64,000 bases of DNA, taken from Halopiger goleimassiliensis (GTDB lineage Archaea; Halobacteriota; Halobacteria; Halobacteriales; Natrialbaceae). The stretch spans positions 194,696 through 258,695 of the forward strand of contig NZ_HG315691.1 in NCBI RefSeq assembly GCF_000455345.1, read 5' to 3'. The position numbers and the translations under genes were made by a program. The notes beneath the pieces were generated by a model, which was not told the DNA's origin, did no database searches, and was given only the letters and a program-made list of their open reading frames with translations. Shown in pieces: positions 53,506 through 61,367 of this stretch. Every line of letters begins with the position of its first letter. Positions within the stretch are counted from its first letter, which is position 1.

Positions 53506-53522
53506 TTCCTACCGGGTAGGAA
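53506..53522. promoter_or_regulatory. 17-base inverted repeat TTCCTACC-G-GGTAGGAA upstream of nosZ
   Basis: A near-perfect 8-bp inverted repeat centred about 114 bases before the nosZ start. A one-mismatch version of the CGAA-N4-TTCG motif (CAAACGTGTTCG) lies at 53529-53540. Either could bind a denitrification or copper-responsive regulator; the position is promoter-distal but reasonable. No binding evidence is visible. Confidence 0.45.
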
Positions 53523-53686
53523 GACACGCAAACGTGTTCGGGAAAACGCTGGTAGGTGACGAGCGATCGATCGGCCGTCGCGAGCGGGGTCGCGACGCCA
53601 CCCAGTCGCATTCGAAACCCAGTACCGAGTTCCCGGCGCAACCGCTACGGATCAGCGTTGCACCGGATCGTCGGACAGGAGGAGTC

Positions 53687-54172
53687 TCACCGATCCTCGG
53701 GCCGGAAGATGCGGTACGCGCCCTGCCCGGTGGCGACCTCGCGGGTCTGGCCGTCGGGGGTCGTGCTCTCGACGGTGATCTCGCTGACGCCGACGCTCCG
53801 ACCGACGCGGATCACGTCAGCGGTCGCCGAGAGATCGCCCGTCGCGGGCCGCAGGTAGTTGACGTTCAGGTTGATCGTCGCAATCCGAGCCCCGAATGGA
53901 TCGTCGAGTTTCGTTCGCAACACGAGTCCGCCCACGGTGTCGATCAGGGTGGCGGCCACCCCGCCGTGGATGTCCGCCCGTTCGTCGCCGCTGCCGGGCC
54001 GGGTGTTGGTCAGTTTGTCGTCGTACGGTGCCGCGAGTGTCATCGTTCCCGTCTCGACGTTCTCGACGGTCGTGCCGAGCCACGAGAGGAACTCCTGGTG
54101 TTCGTCGATGAAGTACTGCAGCAACGACTCGAGGTCGTCGAACTCCTCGATCACGTCCTGGAAGTCGGTCAT
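53687..54172 (-). CDS. PaaI-type acyl-CoA thioesterase (hotdog fold)
   Basis: A 161-residue single hotdog domain. The active-site HGG of the PaaI family is in ERADIHGGVAATLIDTVGGL, and NVNYLRPATGDLSATADVIRVGRS is conserved. It would hydrolyse acyl- or aryl-CoA. The ATG at 54172 was chosen because the upstream 26 codons read as low-complexity. It is divergent from the serpin gene, with about 130 bases between the starts. Confidence 0.87.
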   Translation of the reverse strand: MTDFQDVIEEFDDLESLLQYFIDEHQEFLSWLGTTVENVETGTMTLAAPYDDKLTNTRPGSGDERADIHGGVAATLIDTVGGLVLRTKLDDPFGARIATINLNVNYLRPATGDLSATADVIRVGRSVGVSEITVESTTPDGQTREVATGQGAYRIFRPEDR

Positions 54173-54304
54173 GGAACGGGCTCCGTTCGGGAGTGTCTTT
54201 ACCGCAACGTTTCCCGCTCGATTCGCCGTCGCTCGGACGGGCAGGGTCAAACCGCTCTTTCATCCTGGCGAAAGCCCTTATCAGTCTCGGCCGTCGGCTC
54301 ACGT

Positions 54305-55792
54305 ATGACCGCCGACAGACGAACCGTCCTCGCACTCTCCGGTGCCATCCTGGCAGGGGTGGCCGGCTGTACGAGCGACGGAGACACTACGGACGACGGC
54401 ACCGGTGATCCGGGCAATGGCGGAAACGGCCCGGGCAACGGCGACGCCGGAAACGGCGATGCCGGCGAGGAGTGGGACGACGCGCCCGCGTTCCCGGAGA
54501 TCGACCCGGTCACCGAGCCCGCGATCGAGACCGGCCGGCTGGCGAGGCAGGTCCGGGGCAACGTCGCGTTCTCGCTCGCGCTGCTCGCTCGCCTTCGAGA
54601 GGAAGAGCCCGACGCGAACCTCTTCTTCTCGCCGTACAGCGTCTCGGTCGCGCTCGCGATGACCTATGCGGGCGCTGACAGCGAGACCGCCGACGAGATG
54701 CGCGAGGCGCTGCGGTACGAACTCGGGGGCGAGGACCTCCACACCGCCTTCGGTGCGCTCGAGGACGAGTTCGAGCGTCGGAACGAGGACGGTGAGGCGA
54801 CACGCGCCTCGGATGGCGAGCGGACGGAGTCCGCGAGCGACGGCGAGGAAGTCGAGCCGCCGGAGTGGGCCGAAGAAGACGGAGAGGAGGACGATCTGGG
54901 GTTCCAGTTCTCGAGCGCGAACGCCCTCTGGGCAGAGGAGCGCTACCCGTTCGACGACGACTACTTCGCGCTGCTCGAGCGCTACTACGGGGCCGGCGAA
55001 CACACCGTAGACTTCCGCGGCGATCCCGAGGGGGCGCGCCGGGAGATCAACGACTGGGTCGAGGAGCGGACGAACGACCGCATCGAGGACCTGCTGTCGG
55101 AGGACACGATCGACGAGAGAACGCGGCTCGTCCTGACGAACGCGGTGTACTTCCTCGCGGCCTGGGAACACGACTTCGATCCCGCGGCGACGGCACCGGA
55201 GCCGTTCACGAGTCTCGACGGTACCGAAACCGAGGTCGAGATGATGCACCAGATCGAGGAGTTCCCCTACGCCGAGGTCGACGGCCACCAGCTGGTCGAA
55301 CTGCCGTACGCCAACGGTGACACCAGCATGGTCGTGCTCCTTCCCGCCGAGGGCGAGTTCGAGCGCTTCGAGGAGTCGTTCTCGGTCGATCGACTGGCGA
55401 CCATGCTCGAGGCGGCCTCGCCGCGCGAGGTCGACCTCGGCCTCCCGACGTTCGGTATCGAGTCTGAGTTCAGCCTCGTCGAGACCATGCAGTCGCTCGG
55501 GATGGAGCGGGCGTTCACGGAGGCCGCCGACCTCGGCGACATGGTCGAGGGCGACCACGAGGAGCTCTACGTCGACGACGTCGTCCACCAGAGCTTCCTC
55601 GAGGTCGACGAGGAAGGGACGGAGGCGGCGGCCGCGACGGCGGTCGTGGTGAGCACGACCGCCGCGATGACGGGGGAAACGGTCGAGATGACCGTCGACA
55701 GACCGTTCCTCTTCTACGTGCGCGACCGACCGACGGAGACGCCGCTGTTCCTCGGCCGCGTCGTCGATGGAGGGACGCTACAGGACGGCTGA
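54305..55792 (+). CDS. Secreted serpin (serine-protease inhibitor) lipoprotein
   Basis: A 495-residue protein. The signal LALSGAILAGVAGC has a lipobox Cys, followed by a Gly/Asp-rich linker to about residue 60. The serpin domain spans residues about 75-495: NLFFSPYSVSVALAMTYAGA, FSSANALWAE, INDWVEERTNDRIEDLL, LVLTNAVYFLAAWEHDF and RPFLFYVRDR. The reactive loop begins EEGTEAAAAT, the hinge typical of inhibitory serpins, and is followed by Val/Ser/Thr residues. An acidic insert of about 45 residues lies near 155-205. Likely target: secreted subtilisin-like halolysins (inference). Serpins are uncommon in archaea. Confidence 0.92.
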   Translation: MTADRRTVLALSGAILAGVAGCTSDGDTTDDGTGDPGNGGNGPGNGDAGNGDAGEEWDDAPAFPEIDPVTEPAIETGRLARQVRGNVAFSLALLARLREEEPDANLFFSPYSVSVALAMTYAGADSETADEMREALRYELGGEDLHTAFGALEDEFERRNEDGEATRASDGERTESASDGEEVEPPEWAEEDGEEDDLGFQFSSANALWAEERYPFDDDYFALLERYYGAGEHTVDFRGDPEGARREINDWVEERTNDRIEDLLSEDTIDERTRLVLTNAVYFLAAWEHDFDPAATAPEPFTSLDGTETEVEMMHQIEEFPYAEVDGHQLVELPYANGDTSMVVLLPAEGEFERFEESFSVDRLATMLEAASPREVDLGLPTFGIESEFSLVETMQSLGMERAFTEAADLGDMVEGDHEELYVDDVVHQSFLEVDEEGTEAAAATAVVVSTTAAMTGETVEMTVDRPFLFYVRDRPTETPLFLGRVVDGGTLQDG

Positions 55793-55976
55793 CGGAACCG
55801 CGGTCGACGGTGTCCTTCTCGGGAGTCGACGGGGACGCACTGAAGGGGCAGTCGTGCGACCGAGTGGGCCGCCCCGAACTAGCGCCGATCGGAGACACCG
55901 ATTCCCCCGTCAGTGTCGAGATACCGACCGATCGCTGTCCGTCGGCGATAGAAATATTGTTCTTTGTCTATATGTT

Positions 55977-56459
55977 ATGGGCGTAATGAGTTCCAGAACC
56001 TCGACGACCGCGAGCACCGGAACGATCACCGCACTCCAACCGTGGCAAGCCGGGGTGGTCGGCGGCCTCGCAGGCGGACTGCTCTTCGGGCTGGTGATGA
56101 CCGTGCTGACGCCGGAGGCCCTCGAAATCACGATCCCGTCGATGTACGGGCAGGAGGGGGCGATCGTCGGCTGGGCAGTCCACCTCGTCCACGCGGCGAT
56201 CCTCGGGGTCGTCTTCGGGGCGGTACTCCAGGCGTCGCCGCTCGGCGAGTACGCGCAGACGCCGACCCAGGTCGTCAGCGCGGGCGTCGTCTACGGCCTC
56301 GTGCTCTGGGCCGTGCTCGCGGTCGTCGTCATGCCGATCTGGGTCCTCGGCGTCGACCTCGGGCTGGAAGCGATCCCGAACCTCGAGACGGAGAGCCTCG
56401 TCGGACACGCCGCCTACGGGACCGTCCTCGGTACCGTCACCGTCGCACTGACCGAGTGA
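55977..56459 (+). CDS. Haloarchaeal four-helix membrane protein
   Basis: A 160-residue protein with about four helices (AGVVGGLAGGLLFGLVMTVL, GWAVHLVHAAILGVVFGAVLQ, VVSAGVVYGLVLWAVLAVVVMP, GHAAYGTVLGTVTVAL) and a Ser/Thr-rich start. It resembles small histidine-kinase-free membrane proteins found in many haloarchaea; the function is unknown. GAAATATTG lies about 25 bases upstream; the ATG at 55986 is an alternative start. Confidence 0.72.
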   Translation: MGVMSSRTSTTASTGTITALQPWQAGVVGGLAGGLLFGLVMTVLTPEALEITIPSMYGQEGAIVGWAVHLVHAAILGVVFGAVLQASPLGEYAQTPTQVVSAGVVYGLVLWAVLAVVVMPIWVLGVDLGLEAIPNLETESLVGHAAYGTVLGTVTVALTE

Positions 56460-56471
56460 GCGCGCTCCGAA

Positions 56472-57350
56472 TCAGCGCTCGACACTCGAGCGAATCCGCA
56501 CCCGAACGGCGTCGCCGACCCGAAACGTGCGGTCGGGACAGATCAGTTTCGCGCCGAAGTCGCCGTCGCGGGCGCAGAAGGTCGATAGACCGGTGATCGG
56601 ATCGCCGTTCGCCGTGACGACGACGTCGTCCCACGCGACGGTCCGGCCATCCTCGCCGACGACGCCGCAACGGTCGCCGTTCAGGGAGACGACGCTCCCC
56701 GCCGATCGGTCGTCCGCGTACAGCCCCCCGCCGTCGTAGTGCGGCAGGCCACCGTCGAGGACGCCGCCGTCGTCGGTCCGGATGCCGACGAACGACTCGC
56801 CCGGCGCTGGATGGGGCGGCGCGTCGAGGACGGCGTACGTGTCGCCGGCCGCGACGACGGTTCCCGTGCCGTCCCAGGGGAGCGGCCGGACGTCGACGGC
56901 CGGCTCGAGCGCCAGCGATCCGGACGCGCGGTAGGGGTTCTGTTCCGGCGTCCGGAAGCCGACGTGGAGGTGGTTGTCGACCCAGGGGGCGAAGAAGCCG
57001 GCGCGGACGAGGCTCCCGAGGGAGTCGCCGCGCTCGACGCGGTCGCCGGCCTCGAGCGCCGGCTCGACGTGGAGGATGCGAGCGATCAGTCCCGCGAGCG
57101 AGTCGGGACCGTCGCACTCGAGGAGGAGCAGGTGGTCGTGCTCGGCGGCGTAGGGTTTCGGCGGCGCGCGGACGGTTCGAACCTCGCGGACCGTTCCCGA
57201 GACCGGACTGGGTGCGGCGGTCGTCCGGCCGTCCCGGAGAGTGTCCGGGTAGAGGTCGACGGCACAGCCCCCGTCGTGGGCGGGATACGGCGAGTTGTAC
57301 AGCGAGAACCGCGCGTATTCCTCGAGCAGCGACCCCGGCAGCGTCACCAT
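56472..57350 (-). CDS. M23-like (degenerate LytM) domain protein
   Basis: A 292-residue protein whose first half resembles a metallopeptidase M23 fold. HDGGCAVDLYP and APSPVSGTVREV precede ILHVEPALEAGDRVERGDSLGSL and the DNHLHVGFR His motif. The metal ligands are not spaced as in active M23, so it may be inactive. The second half has two copies of a small beta module. The start was set at the ATG at 57350. Function is unknown; it may be a lysin-like or carbohydrate-binding protein in the cytoplasm, since no signal peptide is visible. Confidence 0.7.
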   Translation of the reverse strand: MVTLPGSLLEEYARFSLYNSPYPAHDGGCAVDLYPDTLRDGRTTAAPSPVSGTVREVRTVRAPPKPYAAEHDHLLLLECDGPDSLAGLIARILHVEPALEAGDRVERGDSLGSLVRAGFFAPWVDNHLHVGFRTPEQNPYRASGSLALEPAVDVRPLPWDGTGTVVAAGDTYAVLDAPPHPAPGESFVGIRTDDGGVLDGGLPHYDGGGLYADDRSAGSVVSLNGDRCGVVGEDGRTVAWDDVVVTANGDPITGLSTFCARDGDFGAKLICPDRTFRVGDAVRVRIRSSVER

Positions 57351-57458
57351 CGTCACTATTCGGTACCGATAGCGTGTAAAGGTCGCCCCTTTCGACCGCG
57401 ACCGATGCGCCGTCGATCCGGAGGACCGTTTATCCGGCTCGATCGCCTACCGACGGCC

Positions 57459-58172
57459 ATGTACGTCGTCCGCGGTCGCGCCGACTCGATCGCCGCCGAC
57501 CGGCGCGTGACCGATCGACTCCACTCGTGGGCGGCCGAGGGCGAGCCCGCGGTCCGGGTCTGGACGCCCCACCGACAGGTCGCCTTCGGGCGGCGCGACC
57601 GGCGTCTCGAGGGGTATGATCGCGCTCGCGACCGCGCACGCGAGCGTGGCTTCCCGCCCGTCGAGCGGTCGGTGGGCGGCCGGGCCGTCGCCTACGACGG
57701 CGAGACGACCCTGGCGTTCGCCCGCGCGGACCCCGTCGAGGACTTCCGTCGCGGGACCGACGAGCGCTACGAACGGGCGACTACAGCGGTCGAACGCGGA
57801 CTCGAGGGGCTGGGACTCGACCTCGAGCGTGGCGAACCCGACGACTCGTTCTGTCCGGGGACCCACTCGCTGTCGGTCGTCGACGACGAATCGACGGGGC
57901 GGAAAGTGGTCGGTATCGCCCAGCGCGTCCGCCAGGACGCCGCGCTCACCGCCGGGATCGTCCTCGTCGACGCTCGAGCGGCGCTGGCTGACGTGCTCGA
58001 GGCGGTCTACGACGCGCTCGGCGTCGGGTTCGATCCGGCGACCGTCGGCACCGTCGCGAGTGCGGGCGGTACCGGTAACCCCCACGCAGTTCGGGTGGCG
58101 CTCGAGGCGGCGCTGGTCGACGACGCGGAGCCACGCGTTCGGTCGGTGACGGCAGTCCTCGACGACAACTGA
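57459..58172 (+). CDS. Lipoate-protein ligase A-family protein
   Basis: A 237-residue protein of the LplA/LipB/BPL fold. Key blocks are VRVWTPHRQVAFGRRD, PPVERSVGGRAVAYDGETTLAFA and the catalytic-lysine region GRKVVGIAQRVRQDA. It would attach lipoate or octanoate to E2/GcvH proteins, but haloarchaeal paralogues differ and specificity is open. CGTTTATCC lies about 31 bases before the ATG. It is divergent from the M23-like gene. Confidence 0.82.
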   Translation: MYVVRGRADSIAADRRVTDRLHSWAAEGEPAVRVWTPHRQVAFGRRDRRLEGYDRARDRARERGFPPVERSVGGRAVAYDGETTLAFARADPVEDFRRGTDERYERATTAVERGLEGLGLDLERGEPDDSFCPGTHSLSVVDDESTGRKVVGIAQRVRQDAALTAGIVLVDARAALADVLEAVYDALGVGFDPATVGTVASAGGTGNPHAVRVALEAALVDDAEPRVRSVTAVLDDN

Positions 58173-58238
58173 TCGAGCGACGCAGTCGGCTCGAGGCGAA
58201 ACCGTGGAGGCTTTGCCGCCGCCCGCCGTCGTCGGGAT

Positions 58239-58829
58239 ATGCGCCAGTTCGTCTGTATCGGTCACGAGGTGCCGACCGAACCCGACTTCTCGCTCGACGA
58301 CCTCGCGGGCGGGGCCGGCCGCCTCGACGCCCTCTGCCGGTCGATCACGTCCGCGTTCGTCACCTCCCACGGCATCCGGGAGGACGTCCGCGTCCACCTC
58401 GTCGCACGGGACGAACTCACGATCACCTTCGACGGATCGGATCTGCGTCGGCTCAACCCCGACGAGCGCTCGACCGCCGCGCTGGTCCGAAACGCGCTCG
58501 AGCACCGCGACGAGGCCATCGGGGCGCTCCCCGCCGAACCCAGCCCCGGCGTCGAGGTCTACCGCCGTGGACTCGAGGGGACGCTCGACGCCCTCGAGGG
58601 GACGGTCGTCCAGCTTCACGAGGACGGCGACCCGGTCGTCGACGGCGGCACCATTTCGGACCCCATCTTCGTCCTCTCGGATCACCGGGATTTCACCGCC
58701 GAGGAGGCGTCGCTGCTCGCCGAGCGCGTCGACGAGCGGCTCCGACTGGGACCGGAACTGCTCCACGCCGACCAGGCGATCACGGTCGTCCACCACTTTC
58801 TGGACACCGACGGCTACGAGCGATTCTAG
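58239..58829 (+). CDS. trmY: tRNA (pseudouridine-54-N1)-methyltransferase TrmY
   Basis: A 196-residue SPOUT-class methyltransferase making m1-pseudouridine at tRNA position 54. It begins MRQFVCIGHEVPTEPDFSLDDL and contains FVTSHGIREDVRVHLVA, PIFVLSDHRDFTAEE and the C-terminal knot LGPELLHADQAITVVHHFLD. Length and start match archaeal TrmY (DUF358). It lies immediately upstream of a tRNA-Pro gene, a tRNA it may modify. Confidence 0.92.
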   Translation: MRQFVCIGHEVPTEPDFSLDDLAGGAGRLDALCRSITSAFVTSHGIREDVRVHLVARDELTITFDGSDLRRLNPDERSTAALVRNALEHRDEAIGALPAEPSPGVEVYRRGLEGTLDALEGTVVQLHEDGDPVVDGGTISDPIFVLSDHRDFTAEEASLLAERVDERLRLGPELLHADQAITVVHHFLDTDGYERF

Positions 58830-58908
58830 TCGCGTGATGCGGTCTCGAGTCCCCCGCCCGATGGGCTTTCGGAAGCGTTAAACGCTCGGACGCGCACACT
58901 TCACCTGC

Positions 58909-58981
58909 GGGCCGGTGGGGTAGCTTGGTATCCTTCGGCCTTCGGGTGGCCGTAACCGCAGTTCGAATCTGCGCCGGCCCA
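58909..58981 (+). tRNA. tRNA-Pro (anticodon CGG)
   Basis: A standard 73-base tRNA: acceptor stem GGGCCGG/CCGGCCC with discriminator A, anticodon stem CGGCC/GGCCG with loop TTCGGGT (anticodon CGG, reading CCG), and T arm CGCAG-TTCGAAT-CTGCG. CCA is not encoded. The mature 3' end is followed at once by unrelated DNA with a different gene style, making it the likely attachment site of the downstream element. Confidence 0.95.
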
Positions 58982-59045
58982 CTGGATACATATACCTTTT
59001 CCCGCATTCTCTGACAGTTAGCGGCCGCTCTGCGGGGTGGTGCGC

Positions 59046-59276
59046 GTGAGCACCACGCCGTGGACTCCTGTCGAGCGGTCGACCTGTCTTCACTGCGGTG
59101 CTCACGTCACCGAGCAGTTCCGCCGCGTCTTCGGTGACGATCTCGACCGCGCCCATCGTTGCGGCGAGTGCGACAGTTACGCGCGCCTGAGCCGCGGGTC
59201 CGCCGCCGGGCTCGAGGTCGACGTGCCGGACCCTGAGACGGCGAACGGTCGTCAGGGAGGTGAGCCCGATGTCTGA
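59046..59276 (+). CDS. Zinc-ribbon protein (DUF7563-like)
   Basis: A 76-residue protein with CLHCGAHVTEQFRRVFGDD and HRCGECDSYARLSRGSAAG, a zinc-ribbon with the conserved HVTxxFxRVFGD block that I recall as DUF7563 from haloarchaeal proviruses and plasmids. Start is uncertain among GTG codons at 59037, 59040 and 59046; the last was chosen because a GGGGTGGTG ribosome-site-like run precedes it. It overlaps the next gene by eight bases and is probably a DNA-binding or replication accessory factor. Confidence 0.75.
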   Translation: MSTTPWTPVERSTCLHCGAHVTEQFRRVFGDDLDRAHRCGECDSYARLSRGSAAGLEVDVPDPETANGRQGGEPDV

Positions 59277-59874
59277 GCGCCTCGAGTGGCCGGCCGGTTT
59301 CGAGCGAACGCCGGCCGACGAGCGCGAGTCCTACCCGCACGGGTTCCGCGTCTCGCGCACTGCCGCGTTCGACAACATCCTCAAGGAGCTGCGGAAGATG
59401 GATGCGCGGAACGTCCAAGTGAAGACGGCCGCGCCGCACACTCAGGCCGAACCGCACCGTCCATACGCCGACCGCGATCCCGATGATCCGGGCGTCGTGG
59501 TCTACTTCGAGCGCGACGGCCAGCAGTTCGCGGTGCCGTGCGATCGGTGGGACAACCTCCGGGACAATGCCCAGGCGATCGCGAAGTACCTGAACGCGAA
59601 GCGGGCGCTCGATCGATACGGTGTGCAGACCGTCGAGTCGGAGTTTTCGACGCAAGCACTGCCGAGTGCCGACGAGAAGGCGGTCGGTGGTGAAGAACCT
59701 CCGTACGTCGTTCTCGACGTCGAACCGGACGCGAGTGAAGCAGAGGTTCGCCACGCCTTCCGCGAGAAGGTCAAAGACGCCCATCCCGACAATGGCGGAA
59801 GCGCTACCGAGTTCCAGCGGGTTCGCGATGCCTACGACGAACTGACCGCGGACAACGCGGGTGGTTCCCGATGA
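59269..59874 (+). CDS. J-domain (DnaJ-like) protein of the integrated element
   Basis: A 201-residue protein: an N-terminal part (LEWPAGFERTPADERESYPH, ARNVQVKTAAPHTQ) of unknown fold, then a C-terminal J domain at about residues 140-200 (PPYVVLDVEPDASEAEVRHAF, DAHPDN with the HPD motif, FQRVRDAYDEL). It would recruit an Hsp70 such as host DnaK. Its start ATG follows a strong AGGGAGGTGA ribosome-binding site located inside the preceding gene. Confidence 0.85.
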   Translation: MSERLEWPAGFERTPADERESYPHGFRVSRTAAFDNILKELRKMDARNVQVKTAAPHTQAEPHRPYADRDPDDPGVVVYFERDGQQFAVPCDRWDNLRDNAQAIAKYLNAKRALDRYGVQTVESEFSTQALPSADEKAVGGEEPPYVVLDVEPDASEAEVRHAFREKVKDAHPDNGGSATEFQRVRDAYDELTADNAGGSR

Positions 59875-60128
59875 CCGGGTTCGTCCCCGCGAGTCAGTTG
59901 TACGATGTCGAGAGTCGGACGCCCATAGCCCATCCGGCCCACCAGGTGACCGACGCCGACGTTCGCGGAGCGGTCGAGAAGCGAGAAGTTCGTACCGACG
60001 GCGGTGGGACGAACCGACTCGTCGACTCCGACGAGTGTGAGCGGTGCGACGCCACCGTTCCCGCGACGCGGCGGCTCTGTTCCGACTGTGCTCGCGAGGT
60101 CCGGAAAGCCCGAGGTGGTCCGCTGTGA
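59871..60128 (+). CDS. Small zinc-ribbon protein
   Basis: An 85-residue protein whose C-terminus has CERCDATVPATRRLCSDC, one zinc-binding CxxC pair set. The N-terminus (MTGFVPASQLYDVES) is unremarkable. The ATG overlaps the previous stop (ATGA), and its own stop overlaps the next GTG. No family is known to me. Confidence 0.7.
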   Translation: MTGFVPASQLYDVESRTPIAHPAHQVTDADVRGAVEKREVRTDGGGTNRLVDSDECERCDATVPATRRLCSDCAREVRKARGGPL

Positions 60129-60643
60129 GTCGCGCTTCCACCCTCGAGAGTCCGAAGGCCAGCGGGGACGCCCTCGAGGCCGACGTCATCCAGGCGATCG
60201 ACGCCCTCGAGTACGTCGGTGACCGGACGGCCACCTGGCACGACGCCCGGACCACCGCGCTACTCGAGCCGCGCGAGACGCTGCCGTTCTACGGGATTGT
60301 CGTTGTCGAACCCGAGACACCGGTCGAGATCAAGGGCTGCCAGATCCGGACGAGCAACGGCTCGCGATCGACTCGCGGACGGTTCTACGTCAAGCGCGAC
60401 GCTCACGAGCAACTGCTCGAGGCCGCGGGGATGTACCTGTTCGTCGTCTACCTCCCGCGGCCGGGTCTTCCCCAGGTCGCGCGGGCGGTGGTTCCCGCGA
60501 CGATCGTCGACGAATTGCTTGCCGGTCGGTGGTACGACGTCGATGGGAACCGGTCGGAGAGCGAGGTCGCGAAACTCGCGTGGTCGCACGTCCTCGAGCC
60601 GGTTGCGGTCGATTCGGAGCGAACGGTAGGTGGTCGTCCGTGA
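60125..60643 (+). CDS. Putative PD-(D/E)XK nuclease of the integrated element
   Basis: A 172-residue protein. Residues about 12-70 read like a PD-(D/E)XK nuclease core: LEADVIQAIDALEYV (helix with Glu), LPFYGIVVVEPE, then the EIKG motif in PVEIKGCQIRTS, followed by FYVKRDAHEQLLEAAGMYLFVVYLPRP. Holliday-junction or restriction-like activity is possible but unproven. GTG start overlaps the previous stop (GTGA). Confidence 0.7.
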   Translation: MSRASTLESPKASGDALEADVIQAIDALEYVGDRTATWHDARTTALLEPRETLPFYGIVVVEPETPVEIKGCQIRTSNGSRSTRGRFYVKRDAHEQLLEAAGMYLFVVYLPRPGLPQVARAVVPATIVDELLAGRWYDVDGNRSESEVAKLAWSHVLEPVAVDSERTVGGRP

Positions 60644-61167
60644 CGGTCTACACGAGCTATTTCGGCGGGCTCACCACGGAGTTCGAACCCAGCGAGGAGG
60701 CCGACATCTTCGGGGTCGTTCGCTATCCGCAGGATTTCGTCGACCGGGTGACCGACCGGAACATTCCAGCGGTAGCACCGCCGGAGAACCTCCTCGATGC
60801 CTACAAGCGGGTCGAAGGGACCGCCGAAGACGACGGGGCCGACTACCCCAGCGCGGTCGCCTGGCGGACCGTCGATTTCGAGCCGCGGTATCTGAACTAC
60901 CTGCGAAGCTACCCCGGCCCGCAGCGGGTCCTCGACGAACTGCGCGAGCGTGCCCTCGAGCGTGACGTCTGGCTCGTCTGTTGGGAAAAGGACTGTCGCT
61001 GGTGTCACCGTCGCCCGCTCGCGAGCGAGATCGTCGCCGACCTCGAGGAGATCGACGTCGTTCACCGGCCCGACCCGCGGACGATCGACCTCGAGAGCGG
61101 GAGCGACGAGACCGACGAGAATGGGCCGGAAAACGCGGCTCTGACCGACTTTACCCCGGAGGCCTGA
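60640..61167 (+). CDS. DUF488-like protein of the integrated element
   Basis: A 175-residue protein starting at GTG (MTVYTSYFGGLTTEF). A DUF488-like block is near the end: VWLVCWEKDCRWCHRRPLASEIVADL, where Cys, Glu, Cys and His are conserved. DUF488 proteins are often proviral and of unknown activity. The tail (about residues 150-175) is acidic. Overlaps the nuclease-like gene by four bases. Confidence 0.7.
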   Translation: MTVYTSYFGGLTTEFEPSEEADIFGVVRYPQDFVDRVTDRNIPAVAPPENLLDAYKRVEGTAEDDGADYPSAVAWRTVDFEPRYLNYLRSYPGPQRVLDELRERALERDVWLVCWEKDCRWCHRRPLASEIVADLEEIDVVHRPDPRTIDLESGSDETDENGPENAALTDFTPEA

Positions 61168-61169
61168 CG

Positions 61170-61367
61170 ATGACGGATCTGACGGAATTCGGGGTTTCGG
61201 ATCCGCAGGAACCGGCAGGCGACGACGATGACGAGCCCGACGAGCCTGCGAGTCAGTGGCCGGCGTGCATCGACTGTGGGTACGTGGGCCGGGAAGTGAA
61301 ATCCCGGCTGGGCCAGTCGGTGCCGCTCTGTACGGCCTGTTTCGCCGAACGGGAGGGATTACTGTGA
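61170..61367 (+). CDS. Small zinc-ribbon protein
   Basis: A 65-residue protein with an acidic N-terminal half and CIDCGYVGREVKSRLG plus CTACFAEREG, a single zinc-ribbon. Its stop overlaps the GTG of the next gene. No family is known to me. Confidence 0.7.
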   Translation: MTDLTEFGVSDPQEPAGDDDDEPDEPASQWPACIDCGYVGREVKSRLGQSVPLCTACFAEREGLL

